Below, piece after piece: positions 50,186-59,663 of a stretch of DNA of 64,000 bases. Numbering within the stretch: the stretch's first letter is position 1; each line of letters starts with the position of its first letter. The DNA is from JAITMY01 sp031553765 (GTDB taxonomy: Bacteria > Bacteroidota > Bacteroidia > Bacteroidales > UBA932). The translations under genes were made by a program, and so were the position numbers. Location: NCBI GenBank assembly GCA_031553765.1, contig JAVBKY010000005.1:154224-218223 (forward strand), in the 5' to 3' direction. The notes beneath the pieces are model-generated. The model did not search any database, was not told the DNA's origin, and was given only the letters and a program-made list of their open reading frames with translations.

Positions 50186-51220
50186 CTACTGTTTTATAAA
50201 ATCCCAGCTCAATGGGGTTCCGGCCTTGATTAAATTTGAGGCTTGTAACCCCATTAGCTGTTCGAAGTAGCGGGTGTGCAATCCAAGTGAGGGTCTTATG
50301 GAGCGTACGTTCTCAGGAGTAAATTTTTCGCCGGCTTGTATGTCCATAGCAGCGTAAAGGGAACGTTTAAACAGCGTACTCTTTTTCTCCCCTTCTGAAA
50401 GTTCGTAGGATATTTTCCCTATGGCAAGATGGGCTCGCTCGCACTCCTCCACCAGCTCTTTTAGCTCGTGTGGTTCCATCGAAAAGGCAGAATCCACACC
50501 TCCGTCCGCGCGGTTTAGCGTGAAGTGTTTTTCTATTACGCATGCTCCAAAAGCAACTGCCGCAATTGATACGCCAATGCCCATGGTATGGTCGGATAGG
50601 CCAACGGAGCAGCCGAAACGCTCCCGCATATCGAGGATGGTCTTTAAATTAGTGTTTTCCGGTGAGGCCGGATAGGTGCTGGTGCACTTAAGCAGCGTGA
50701 TATCTAGACATCCATTATTGCGTAGAACGTGCAGCGCTTCTTGAATATCTTCTAACGAGGAAACTCCCGTTGACATAATAACGGGCTTGCCGGTTTGCGC
50801 CACTTTCTTTAGTAAGATGTGGTCGGTGTTTTCAAAGGAAGCTATTTTGTAAATAGGGTTTCCCAATTCCTCCAAAAAGTCAACAGCAGTGATGTCGAAT
50901 GGTGAACTAAAGATTACTAATCCCAACTTTCCAGCGTAATCAAATAGCGGTTTGTGCCATTCCCATGGTGTGTGCGCCTCGGTATACAAATCGTATAAAT
51001 CCCTGCCATTCCACAACGACTTCTCGTCGTTTATGGTGTACGCGCCTTTCATGGTAATGGTGTCGGCGGTATAGGTTTGCAATTTTATTGCATGTGCTCC
51101 CGACTCGGCTGCCGCTTTCACTATTTGCATGGCGCGTTCGAGCGAGTGGTTGTGGTTGCCGGACATTTCGGCTATGATGAAGGGGGCGCTTTGAAGTCTT
51201 TCCGAAATAGAGTTGCCCAT
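50186..51220 (-). CDS. pseI: Pseudaminic acid synthase
   Basis: PseI condenses the 6-deoxy-AltdiNAc sugar with phosphoenolpyruvate to give pseudaminic acid. The 344-residue protein has the NeuB-type TIM barrel (PFIIAEMSGNHNHSLERAM; IKLQTYTADTITM; LLKCTSTYPASPENTNL; GLSDHTMGIGVSIAAVA) and a C-terminal antifreeze-like SAF domain (SLYAAMDIQAGEKFTPENVR). The GNHNHS and TYTADT wording separates PseI from sialate synthase NeuB. Its start shares one base with the stop of the pseG-pseH fusion. It is the last gene of the minus-strand locus. Confidence 0.94.
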   Translation of the reverse strand: MGNSISERLQSAPFIIAEMSGNHNHSLERAMQIVKAAAESGAHAIKLQTYTADTITMKGAYTINDEKSLWNGRDLYDLYTEAHTPWEWHKPLFDYAGKLGLVIFSSPFDITAVDFLEELGNPIYKIASFENTDHILLKKVAQTGKPVIMSTGVSSLEDIQEALHVLRNNGCLDITLLKCTSTYPASPENTNLKTILDMRERFGCSVGLSDHTMGIGVSIAAVAFGACVIEKHFTLNRADGGVDSAFSMEPHELKELVEECERAHLAIGKISYELSEGEKKSTLFKRSLYAAMDIQAGEKFTPENVRSIRPSLGLHTRYFEQLMGLQASNLIKAGTPLSWDFIKQ

Positions 51221-52638
51221 TATTTTATTAGTTTTGAGTAGAGTATAGAATTCGGATGCTCTTTGTCTTCTTGTTTTATAAAATGTAAAACGTCAAAGAT
51301 TTTAGCGGATGCAATATTATTTTGCTTTACGTGGGCTAGAATGCTGCCCTTAAAATCTGTTTGCGCAATAAGCTGTTTTATCCCCTGGCTTACTATTTGC
51401 TTCCCGAGTCCCTTGCCTCTAAATGAAGGGTCAATGAGGTAGCTGAGCATGGCACATTCGCTATCTACATCAAAACGAATCATGCCTATGTTCTGCTCTT
51501 GATAGGATGCAATGTATATAAAACTTTTTCCATTACTCAGCTTCTTGGTTAACCAGCGTATGTGATCCTCGTATGAAATTGCATCTGTGGAATACGATTG
51601 CGCACGCACAGTGGAGTCATTGGCCCAAGTAAGTAACAGCTGGGCATCAGAGAGGGTGGCTTGCTTTAAAGATAAATATTTGATGTCAATGCTATTGAAT
51701 ACATCAATAAGTCTTTCTTTACTTTTTCCGTCAACAATTGGTTCAACTTTTTGCTTTATGCCGGAGGAGCTGAAAAGTGCCTCATAAGGTAATGCATGCC
51801 GATTGTTAATTATGTTTGCATAAATTTCCTTCTGATTGTCGGCAATAACCTTAAGGTATATTTGTCCTCCTGTGCATGAATACTCCAGCGTGACGGTGCT
51901 GGGCGGAAGTACGGCTTGCGGGCACTGCTGCATGAGCGCAAGCATTTCGTTGGCATTAAGGTTTTGATGAATAGTAACGGAAAGCATTGTATTTGCCAAG
52001 AAAGTATCAAGGCTTGCTTTGTGTCGGTACGCATTTCCCAACACTAAATGATAGTGGTACTCGGTATGTGCGTTTTGCAACTCTTGCAGCACTTTTAAGG
52101 TATCGTTATTGGGGTCAGCACCTCCCAAACAGATAAGTAAGTTGTTGTTGCTTGTTTGTTTGGGTGCTGATGCGGCTTGTAAGAAGATTGGACGGAGCAG
52201 CGCGTATTGTGGGCCTAAACAAAGACGTGTATATACTTCTGCAGAGTACATGTTGGGTTGTGCTCCGTAGGCATGATTAATTACCACATCAGCTACAAAA
52301 TGCTTGTCGTGAATATCATCTATGCATACTAACTTGCAGCCCTTATTTTTTATGGTCTGCTGGTAGTGGGTATTGTAAAAATAGTTATCAAGTACTACAA
52401 TCTCATTGCCCTGCAATATTTGTAGGAACTGATCAAAATGACGAGCGTCCTCCTCCAACTTAATTAAATCGTCACAAGTTGCTAATATTTCTTTACGCAG
52501 ATAATCTGTAACGAAGCGGGTTGCAAAAATGCACGAGAAGTCTGCTTTAAGCATTTCTGCTAAAGCGAGACTGCGGATAGTGTGTCCCAGCCCAATATCA
52601 GAATTGCCATCTGCTCTAAATACTATTTTTCTTTTCAC
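51220..52638 (-). CDS. pseG: PseG-PseH fusion: nucleotide-sugar hydrolase plus N-acetyltransferase
   Basis: Two pathway steps lie in one 472-residue chain. Residues 1-315 are PseG, which removes UDP from the diacetamido-trideoxy sugar: FRADGNSDIGLGHTIRSLAL at the start and CLGGADPNND in the GT-B-like fold. Residues about 320-472 are a GNAT domain (LKQATLSDAQLLLTWANDS; SYLIDPSFRGKGLGKQIV, with the acetyl-CoA loop RGKGLGK). This matches PseH, which acetylates the 4-amino group before PseG acts. No separate pseH exists in the locus, so the fusion completes the pathway. Fusion could channel the intermediate. Confidence 0.9.
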   Translation of the reverse strand: MKRKIVFRADGNSDIGLGHTIRSLALAEMLKADFSCIFATRFVTDYLRKEILATCDDLIKLEEDARHFDQFLQILQGNEIVVLDNYFYNTHYQQTIKNKGCKLVCIDDIHDKHFVADVVINHAYGAQPNMYSAEVYTRLCLGPQYALLRPIFLQAASAPKQTSNNNLLICLGGADPNNDTLKVLQELQNAHTEYHYHLVLGNAYRHKASLDTFLANTMLSVTIHQNLNANEMLALMQQCPQAVLPPSTVTLEYSCTGGQIYLKVIADNQKEIYANIINNRHALPYEALFSSSGIKQKVEPIVDGKSKERLIDVFNSIDIKYLSLKQATLSDAQLLLTWANDSTVRAQSYSTDAISYEDHIRWLTKKLSNGKSFIYIASYQEQNIGMIRFDVDSECAMLSYLIDPSFRGKGLGKQIVSQGIKQLIAQTDFKGSILAHVKQNNIASAKIFDVLHFIKQEDKEHPNSILYSKLIK

Positions 52639-52644
52639 AAAATC

Positions 52645-53268
52645 CTACTTCTCTTTTGATAACAAAAACCATGTGATGTCGTCTTGCTTGAAATTACTGT
52701 CTCCATGATAGGCAAAGCCATAGTCAATCAATTTCAACGGATATTTTTTTAGCATTTCTCCTGCAAAGTCACGCTTAAATAAGTAGCCTTCGTGTCCTCG
52801 ATAGGGAATGCTTGTGGGTGACGGGTTGTAGTATTCCGCAATACAAATGTATTTTTTAGAAGACTCATATATTGCTTCGTACGCAGAATTAAGGGCATCG
52901 GGAGCTAGGTGTATCAGGACTCCCTTGGTGAATACAAAGTCTCGTTGGTAATCAACTTTGAAGTTTAAGATTGACTGGTGATACACATGGCCTTTGTTGA
53001 TGTTGTTCTTGAGCACTTCAACGGCCTTTTGATTGATTTCGATGGCGGATGATTCTGCTTTTGGTAATATTTTCTTCAAAGCAAGCAAATTCATTCCAAT
53101 GTTAGCACCAAACTCCAAGATGTTTTCCACGTTGGTAGTGTGCGCTACTATTTTCGAAAAAAAAGAAATGTTACTGGCTAATAATTCCTCACTCATATTT
53201 CGATCAATGTACTCATTGCCGAATTCTCCTGCCCAAAAACTTTCTTGTTGTGTCCTAAAGTTCTGCAT
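52645..53268 (-). CDS. Pseudaminic-acid-locus methyltransferase
   Basis: A 207-residue class I SAM methyltransferase with SAM loop ILEFGANIGMNLLALKKI and an acidic partner in AIEINQKAVE. Its N-terminus (RTQQESFWAGEFGNEYIDRN) is characteristic of the methylase family found only in pseudaminic acid loci. The acceptor is not established; a methyl group on the sugar or its N-acyl group is likely. It lies between pseF and pseG-pseH with gaps of 6-10 bases. Confidence 0.88.
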   Translation of the reverse strand: MQNFRTQQESFWAGEFGNEYIDRNMSEELLASNISFFSKIVAHTTNVENILEFGANIGMNLLALKKILPKAESSAIEINQKAVEVLKNNINKGHVYHQSILNFKVDYQRDFVFTKGVLIHLAPDALNSAYEAIYESSKKYICIAEYYNPSPTSIPYRGHEGYLFKRDFAGEMLKKYPLKLIDYGFAYHGDSNFKQDDITWFLLSKEK

Positions 53269-53278
53269 GACAATTTAT

Positions 53279-53971
53279 TTATATATTGTTGTGGATTATC
53301 GAGTATTTTACTTCTGCTATTTTCCAATCTATCTCATTGTCAATGTCTTGCCCGTCCATTTCGTTTATCTCAATTCCTCCCATATTGTCAGTCATCAATG
53401 TTTTCTTTTGCAAAAAAGTAGGAACATTGAAAAAGTAAAACTGTCCGGCATCGTGATATGCTTTGGGCAGGTCTTGAGAGCGCGCATTTTTATACTCCTT
53501 CCAATTCATACTTAATTTTCCCTCTTCCATTTTCAGGGAACGTAGTATAGGGAAGCTGAAGGGCATTATAGGAAATACGGAGTCTAACTTGTCGTCGACC
53601 AACTTATTGTAGGCGCTTGTTAACCTTTCGGCTGTAACAAAGGGGGCGGTTGGATATAAGCAGCAGGCGTATTCAAAAGTTTTGCCAATAACTTTATAGC
53701 TGTCCAGAACATCTAAAAGCGCGTCGGCGGTAGTAGCATGGTCGTTAGATGCATCAATGCTGCGTAGAAAGGGAACGCTGGCTCCATACTGTTTTGCAAC
53801 GCTTGCAATTTCGTCACTATCTGTTGACACCATTACCTCGTCAAATAGCTGCGACTCTAAGGCAGCTCTAATGGAGTAGGCAATGATAGGAGTTCCCAAA
53901 AATGGTTTGATATTTTTCTTGGGTATTCTCTTGCTTCCTCCGCGCGCAGTAATAATTGCTAATGCTTTCAC
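53279..53971 (-). CDS. pseF: Pseudaminic acid cytidylyltransferase
   Basis: PseF activates pseudaminic acid with CTP to CMP-Pse, the donor for glycosyltransferases. The 230-residue protein has AIITARGGSKRIPKKNIKPF with the CTP-binding basic loop, GTPIIAYSIRAAL, VMVSTDSDEIASVA and YPTAPFVTAERL. Length is normal. It overlaps the end of pseC by 4 bases. Confidence 0.94.
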   Translation of the reverse strand: MKALAIITARGGSKRIPKKNIKPFLGTPIIAYSIRAALESQLFDEVMVSTDSDEIASVAKQYGASVPFLRSIDASNDHATTADALLDVLDSYKVIGKTFEYACCLYPTAPFVTAERLTSAYNKLVDDKLDSVFPIMPFSFPILRSLKMEEGKLSMNWKEYKNARSQDLPKAYHDAGQFYFFNVPTFLQKKTLMTDNMGGIEINEMDGQDIDNEIDWKIAEVKYSIIHNNI

Positions 53972-55134
53972 TTTGTAATTTCAATAAGGGATTTTATGAC
54001 GTAGTCAACCTCTTCATCTTTCAACGTAGGAAACATGGGTAGGCTTAAGCATAAATCATAGTAGGCCTCAGCATTTGGATAATCTCCTTTTTTGAATCCT
54101 AATGACTGGTAGTAGGGTAGCGTGTGTACCGGAATATAATGTACCTGTGCAAAAATGCCCTTTTCGCGCAGCTTGTCGTACACATTCTTGCGATTATTGA
54201 TTTTTACCACGTATAAATGGTAGGCATGGCTAACATCATTAGATGGAGCTAAGGGGGTAATATTGGTGCCGGCAAATGCATTGTCATACTTTTTCGCAAT
54301 TGACTTGCGGCGTTCTATGCCATGTGATGCCTGCTGCAGTTGAGAAATCCCCAAGGCAGCATTCATGTCAGGCAGGCGGTAGTTGTAGCCTAAGGTCTGC
54401 ATTTCGTAGTACCAGCCACCATGATTTTCATGCATTAGCTGTGGGTCTTTAGTGATGCCATGCGAGCGCAACATGAGCAACTTTTTATACAACTGCTCAT
54501 CGTTGGTGGTAATCATACCACCTTCGCCTGTAGTAATATGCTTTACTGGATGGAATGAAAAGATGGCTAGTTCGGCAAATTTACCATTACCACATAGCTG
54601 TTTTTCTCCGTGTGAATCGATGAAATATCCTCCGGGTGCATGGCAGGCATCTTCTAATATCCACAACCCGTATTCGTCGGCAAGCTTGCGTAACTTTTCT
54701 AAATTTATAGGGTAGCCTGCGAAATCCACAGGTATAATACCCTGATACGTTCCTTTGGGTGAGGTTTGTAGTATGTTTTTTACCGCTTCTATATCAACTA
54801 ATGCGGTTACCGGATCAGTATCGGCAAAGGTAACGTTTCCTCCACAGTAGCGCACGCAATTAGCTGATGCGGCAAAGGTAATGGGGGTAGTTATAACATT
54901 ACTCTTATCGTTAACACCTAAAGCCAGCGCGGAGAGGTGTAGCGCTGCGGTTCCATTGGTTACGGCCACAGCGTATTTAGCGCCAATATAGCTGGCGAAG
55001 GCGGCTTCGAACTCTCCAATTTTTGGACCTTGTGTCAAGAAATCAGATTGTAATGTAGCTGTTACAGCTGCAATATCAGCAGGAGTAATCTCTTGTCGTC
55101 CGTACGGAATGCTATGTTGATTAACTGTATTCAT
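53968..55134 (-). CDS. pseC: UDP-4-amino-4,6-dideoxy-beta-L-AltNAc transaminase
   Basis: PseC is the PLP-dependent aminotransferase that adds the 4-amino group to the PseB product. The 388-residue DegT/DnrJ-family protein has IPYGRQEITPADIAAV at the start, AVTNGTAALHLSALALG, the cofactor Lys in FSFHPVKHITTGEGG, and NYRLPDMNAALGISQL. The IPYGRQxI start and locus context identify PseC among its relatives. Confidence 0.94.
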   Translation of the reverse strand: MNTVNQHSIPYGRQEITPADIAAVTATLQSDFLTQGPKIGEFEAAFASYIGAKYAVAVTNGTAALHLSALALGVNDKSNVITTPITFAASANCVRYCGGNVTFADTDPVTALVDIEAVKNILQTSPKGTYQGIIPVDFAGYPINLEKLRKLADEYGLWILEDACHAPGGYFIDSHGEKQLCGNGKFAELAIFSFHPVKHITTGEGGMITTNDEQLYKKLLMLRSHGITKDPQLMHENHGGWYYEMQTLGYNYRLPDMNAALGISQLQQASHGIERRKSIAKKYDNAFAGTNITPLAPSNDVSHAYHLYVVKINNRKNVYDKLREKGIFAQVHYIPVHTLPYYQSLGFKKGDYPNAEAYYDLCLSLPMFPTLKDEEVDYVIKSLIEITK

Positions 55135-55143
55135 TGAGTGTAT

Positions 55144-56160
55144 TTACTTCAATAATTTCTTAAGCGATTTTTTATCTTTGATATGGTTGAATCCAAATAT
55201 GTAGGATGTCTTTTGCTGAAGTTCCTCGCTAATAGGGATATTGAAATTTTGGCAAAGGCTTGTAAACTCATTGCGTATAGCGTCTACATCTTGCCATTCT
55301 TTTGTTGTTCGCTGATTGATTTCCTTGTTAAAATCTTTTTGGGACAAGCCCGCCTGTCGCTCCACTGTTTGCGAAAATAGGCAGAACGGCTTCTGCATAT
55401 ACACGCAGTATCCCAAGTTGGTACCTAAGTCGTTTGCAATTACGGTATCGGATAATTCTATAATGGTTTTGAGGCGCGACATGAAGTAAATGTCATACAT
55501 GTGACCTGCTGTTGCAATAGAGTACCCCATTTTCTTATAAGGCGCATCTTTGCCTAGCTGAATGTCTTTCCAAAATAGGCAAACTACTACCGTGTCAAAT
55601 TGTACTCTCTTTTCCTCTATAAAATTAATGAATTTTTCAACATCATACGTGCTGGTCAGTGCATCAATGGAATGTGTTGGGAAAATCAGCAGTACTTTTC
55701 CTAACTTCTTCTTTAGAGCGCTTTGCTCCAATTTATTCAGTAAGGGGGGCGCATAGTGAATATAAGGTCCGATTTTTATTGCTTTACTATGAGCAGTCAG
55801 CAGGAATTTTTCCCTGTAGTCGCTAAATGTTATGATGTTTGCATCGCTTTTTCCGGACTTGGAAAAGTACAGCCCATGCTCAATCCCCAAGCGACTGTTT
55901 ACGTTTTTAATGCCAGCATACTGTGAGAGTATGTGCGAAAAGCCGTACAAGTTCATGCCTTTGGTAATATGCCTTGCAGCATAGGGTAGTGATTGGGCAA
56001 GCGCTTGGTACTCAAAAATGCTTAAGCCTTTTCGTCTATTGCATTCCTGAGTTAGAGTTCGCCTAACTTTGCGATACTTGAGCAGGACAAGTGGGGTGGC
56101 TATTTTTTTAATTATAGCCCATCCCTTGCGAATTGCGAGATGTAGGCAGAAAGTATACAA
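55144..56160 (-). CDS. Putative glycosyltransferase, unassigned family
   Basis: A 338-residue protein without a family I can name with confidence. It has a basic N-terminus and segments that look like a GT-B-type fold: RLGIEHGLYFSKSG, ITFSDYREKFLL, IGPYIHYAPPLLN, LLIFPTHSIDALTSTYD, AGHMYDIYFMSRLKTIIELS and DLGTNLGYCVYMQKPFCLF. Proteins with this wording occur in capsule and O-glycan loci. Its place between pseC and a GT2 gene suggests it transfers pseudaminic acid or an adjoining sugar. No DxD motif or catalytic residue can be assigned. Confidence 0.6.
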   Translation of the reverse strand: MYTFCLHLAIRKGWAIIKKIATPLVLLKYRKVRRTLTQECNRRKGLSIFEYQALAQSLPYAARHITKGMNLYGFSHILSQYAGIKNVNSRLGIEHGLYFSKSGKSDANIITFSDYREKFLLTAHSKAIKIGPYIHYAPPLLNKLEQSALKKKLGKVLLIFPTHSIDALTSTYDVEKFINFIEEKRVQFDTVVVCLFWKDIQLGKDAPYKKMGYSIATAGHMYDIYFMSRLKTIIELSDTVIANDLGTNLGYCVYMQKPFCLFSQTVERQAGLSQKDFNKEINQRTTKEWQDVDAIRNEFTSLCQNFNIPISEELQQKTSYIFGFNHIKDKKSLKKLLK

Positions 56161-56171
56161 GGTGTTGTTTT

Positions 56172-57056
56172 TTAGTTGCGGATGTATCCCAAAAGCATTT
56201 TATACATATAGGGTATTAAGTAGCTTCCTTTTTCCTTCTTGAACTGTATAAAGTAACCGCAGCCAATGGCTATGGATGCGCAAAATTTTGCAGCTAGCTC
56301 AGCCAATTTTAGTGCTTTTGTTATTGTGCGGCTATCTTTTAATCTTAAGGCCTCAAACCTTCCATTTGAATATCCGATTTTAAGAATGGATTCGTAAGTT
56401 ATTCTATCCTCCGGAATATGGTGGTAAACTACAACATCTGCTGCGTATAAGACTTTCTCTCCGTGCTTTTTTAATCGTAAAAACATATCCTTATCATCGG
56501 AGCGCGAGAGTTGCCCGTTGAAGTTGCCATATTTTTCGAATAGAAACTTGCGAAAAACCATGTTGCATCCGGCAGGGTACTTTGTTGGAAATTCTCTCGT
56601 TACATCTCCGTAATCAACCTTAGATATGGGCCCCACCATGTACTTGCTCATCCATTTAGGCTCCATGCCTCCCTCAAATACGGGCAGTACTTTTCCACCC
56701 AACGTATTGTAGCGCGGTAGCTTGTCGAATGCGCTGATAATTGATTCTACAAAATTGGGTGTGGCCTCTGCATCGTCGTCAATAAAGGAAATGATATCCC
56801 CTTGAGCCTCAGCTATTCCTTTGTTTCTGGCGTGTCCCAGCCCTTGCTTCGTCTCTATAACTTGTCGAAAGGGAGTGTTGGGATAGGTTTCAGCGAAGTT
56901 TCTGCAAAGGATATCAGTGCCATCGGTACAGTTGTTGTTAACAACAATGATCTCGTACAATGAGGTATCAGCCGTGAGCTTTGGGATGCTGTTTAGGCAA
57001 ACTTCAAGGTGCTCTTTTCGGTTGTAGGTGCAAACGATAATGGATACTTTGGCCAT
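56172..57056 (-). CDS. Family 2 glycosyltransferase
   Basis: A GT-A fold, GT2 glycosyltransferase of 294 residues. I start it at ATG 57056 (MAKVSIIVCTYNRKEHLEV), the canonical N-terminus; the longer frame would overlap pseB. Visible are EIIVVNNNCTDGT, the acidic metal motif SFIDDDAEATPNF and a probable acceptor-side GCNMVFRKFLFEKYG with DDKDMFLRLKKHG. A C-terminal hydrophobic stretch may attach it to the membrane. Donor and acceptor are unknown. Confidence 0.88.
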   Translation of the reverse strand: MAKVSIIVCTYNRKEHLEVCLNSIPKLTADTSLYEIIVVNNNCTDGTDILCRNFAETYPNTPFRQVIETKQGLGHARNKGIAEAQGDIISFIDDDAEATPNFVESIISAFDKLPRYNTLGGKVLPVFEGGMEPKWMSKYMVGPISKVDYGDVTREFPTKYPAGCNMVFRKFLFEKYGNFNGQLSRSDDKDMFLRLKKHGEKVLYAADVVVYHHIPEDRITYESILKIGYSNGRFEALRLKDSRTITKALKLAELAAKFCASIAIGCGYFIQFKKEKGSYLIPYMYKMLLGYIRN

Positions 57057-57084
57057 GCTGGTTGTGTAATAGTGAGGTTCGAGC

Positions 57085-58089
57085 CTAGGCGATAAAACCA
57101 ACATGTTGCTTAATTAAATTTCTCATTTCTTCAACAGTAAGAAATTGCTCATTGGTTCCGGAGTTGTACTGAAATCCTTGTGGTACGGGCTTCGCATTAA
57201 AATGCTTATAGAAGTCCTCAAGTTTCCAAACGGGTACTTGAGGTAGTATGGCGTAGTAGGTACCGAGGTCAACAGTGGAGTAGGAGTCAGAAGAGGTAAT
57301 CATTTCTTCGTGTATCTTTTCACCGGGGCGAATTCCTATTATCTCCTGCTTACATTCGGGGGCTATGGCTGTAGCCACATCGGTAATGCGATATGAGGGT
57401 ATTTTGGGAACAAAAATTTCACCACCCCAAGCATGCTCTATTGCGTGCAACACCATATCTACGCCTTCTTCCAACGAAATATTGAATCGGGTCATGGTGG
57501 GGTCGGTAATGGGGAGTACACCTGTTTTCTTTTTCTCCATAAAGAATGGGATTACGGAGCCTCGTGAACCCATAACGTTGCCGTAGCGTACCACTGAAAA
57601 AGAAAGGGAACGACTACCTTTGATGTTATTTGCCGCAATAAACAGCTTGTCGGAACATAGCTTAGTTGCTCCATATAGGTTAATAGGGGCAGCAGCCTTG
57701 TCTGTTGATAGGGCTACCACTTTTTGAACGCTGGTTGATAAAGCCGCATTAATGACATTCTCTGCACCAATTACGTTGGTTTTAATACATTCCGTGGGGT
57801 TGTACTCGGCTGTAGGTACTTGTTTTAGCGCTGCCGCATGTATAATAACTTCAATGCCTTCGCAGGCGCGCTTCAGGCGTTCACCATCTCTTACGTCGCC
57901 TATAAAAAATCTTATTTGTGGGTACTTATCCTTTGGATACAGCTGTGCCATCTCGAACTGCTTGAGCTCATCGCGAGAGTAAATAACCAAACGCTTTACT
58001 TGCGGATATTTTTTGAATATAATTTCAGTTATTTTTTTGCCAAAGGAGCCTGTGCCGCCGGTAATTAAAATCGATTTGTTGTTGAGCAT
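57085..58089 (-). CDS. pseB: UDP-GlcNAc 4,6-dehydratase (inverting)
   Basis: PseB is the first enzyme of the pseudaminic acid pathway, dehydrating UDP-GlcNAc and inverting C5. The 334-residue SDR protein has ILITGGTGSFGKKITEII (NADP-binding), the Lys-containing YGATKLCSDKLF, RYGNVMGSRGSVIPFF and TRFNISLEEGVDMVL. GSFGKK and the 330-residue length fit PseB and not the longer membrane-bound PglF-type dehydratases. It is the first pse gene of the run, 28 bases after the flippase. Confidence 0.94.
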   Translation of the reverse strand: MLNNKSILITGGTGSFGKKITEIIFKKYPQVKRLVIYSRDELKQFEMAQLYPKDKYPQIRFFIGDVRDGERLKRACEGIEVIIHAAALKQVPTAEYNPTECIKTNVIGAENVINAALSTSVQKVVALSTDKAAAPINLYGATKLCSDKLFIAANNIKGSRSLSFSVVRYGNVMGSRGSVIPFFMEKKKTGVLPITDPTMTRFNISLEEGVDMVLHAIEHAWGGEIFVPKIPSYRITDVATAIAPECKQEIIGIRPGEKIHEEMITSSDSYSTVDLGTYYAILPQVPVWKLEDFYKHFNAKPVPQGFQYNSGTNEQFLTVEEMRNLIKQHVGFIA

Positions 58090-58117
58090 GATATTAGATT
58101 ATAAGAATTGTTGATAT

Positions 58118-59614
58118 TTACTTGTTAAACCATCGCTGTATTTTTTGTGTAACCATCTTTGCCGCTTCGTTCGCTTCCTGGCTAAGCTTAAAACGAACGG
58201 ATACAAAAATAATAAAAAAAGTAACGACGCTGGATTGTAATAGTATGTTGAGGTAGGGGTTATAAAGTTGAGGCAGTACCAAGGAAAGTACGAAGGCGCC
58301 GCAAATGGCAAGCGCTATTCGTAGGCATGACCATGTAAAGGGCTGCATGTGTAACAGTACTTTTACCAATACAATCATTAAGCTGTTGTATATAAAAAGG
58401 GATGCTAACGAGGCAATGGCTGCGCCTGTGATGCCAAAACGAGGAATTAGAATCAGATTGCTTACAATGGCCAGAACGCCTAAAAGGATAGTGCAGAATG
58501 GAGTTAGGTAGTAGTACTTGGAGTAGCCTATAATATTACTGTTAATTCCTGTTATCAAGTCCACAAACTTGCCAAGTCCGATGAAAAGGACTACATACTT
58601 CCCTGCGTCATAAATATCTCCATTGGGCATTATGGTAAATAAACTGTCGATATTAATCCAAATTAGCAAAAGTAGCGTTCCCGAGATGAGCAGCTGGTTT
58701 TGAGTTATTTTTTTATATAGTTCGCTAACCTTGTGCATGTTGCCATTGTGAAGTTCGGCTGAAACTTGTGGTACCACGAGTGAGTTGATGGAGCGCGCCG
58801 GAATTTCAATCATGGTGGCAATGAAGAAGGCAATGGTGTAAATGCCGGTGTTGGTGAGGTTGATTTTACTGCTAATCATTAGCACGTCTATTTTACTAAT
58901 GAGCATTCCGCCCAATCCCGCTAAAATAGTGTTCCCTCCAAATTTACTCATGCTCCATGCCAACGAGCGGGTCAATATTTTATCGGTCGGACGTGTTAGA
59001 CGAAAGGCGTCGATATGGTGATAGTACATGCAGTTGACTAAAGCGGCAATGAGGTACACCAGCGAGAAGCCTGCTACAAAAGCGGTAGTGTTGATTACTC
59101 CGTAAAAATATAGAAATATGAGTCCTATGGTGAGTATGCGAATGAGAATGTCGCGGATAAAGCGGGAGGCAAAGATGCGACGGTAAATGGTGCTTAGTGT
59201 TTCAAAGAAAAGCAGTACTACCGTGGCCAGTGCCAGGGGGATGGTGTAGAAAAAGTTGTTGGAAAATAGCTGTGAGTTGCTCGAAAAAACATTAATTATC
59301 TGCTGGGAAAATAGACATATTATACCGCAAACAATAAGAAAGCCTAGCAGTGGGATGAAGAAACAAAATGAGATAAATGTTTTTTCGTGGTGACGTTGTT
59401 TGAAGTAGGGGAAAAACTTTACCATGATATTGGTAATCCCCAATAAAGAGAAGAAGGAAAATATGGTGGCTACATCCAGCAGCAGCCGAATTAGTCCCAC
59501 TTCCTCCGGTGTTAAGAAGTAGGGGTAAATAAATAGGGTGGTAATAGCGCCTATGCCAGCCCCAATGTATGAAACAATGGTGCCCTTCAATCCCTCTTTA
59601 ATAACCACTCCCAT
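58118..59614 (-). CDS. Polysaccharide flippase (Wzx-like, MATE superfamily)
   Basis: A 498-residue membrane protein with about 14 hydrophobic segments and the usual N-terminal pattern of Wzx/MOP flippases (GLKGTIVSYIGAGIGAITTL; LTPEEVGLIRLLLDVATI). It would flip a lipid-linked oligosaccharide, probably one containing pseudaminic acid, across the inner membrane. The nearby transferases and FkbM methyltransferase support that. No polymerase (Wzy) or ligase gene is in the window, so whether the glycan is a capsule, O-antigen or protein glycan stays open. Confidence 0.88.
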   Translation of the reverse strand: MGVVIKEGLKGTIVSYIGAGIGAITTLFIYPYFLTPEEVGLIRLLLDVATIFSFFSLLGITNIMVKFFPYFKQRHHEKTFISFCFFIPLLGFLIVCGIICLFSQQIINVFSSNSQLFSNNFFYTIPLALATVVLLFFETLSTIYRRIFASRFIRDILIRILTIGLIFLYFYGVINTTAFVAGFSLVYLIAALVNCMYYHHIDAFRLTRPTDKILTRSLAWSMSKFGGNTILAGLGGMLISKIDVLMISSKINLTNTGIYTIAFFIATMIEIPARSINSLVVPQVSAELHNGNMHKVSELYKKITQNQLLISGTLLLLIWINIDSLFTIMPNGDIYDAGKYVVLFIGLGKFVDLITGINSNIIGYSKYYYLTPFCTILLGVLAIVSNLILIPRFGITGAAIASLASLFIYNSLMIVLVKVLLHMQPFTWSCLRIALAICGAFVLSLVLPQLYNPYLNILLQSSVVTFFIIFVSVRFKLSQEANEAAKMVTQKIQRWFNK

Positions 59615-59663
59615 TTATTGTTTTTTTGATAGTTTACCTTACATTGTTTGCAATCAATAGCTA

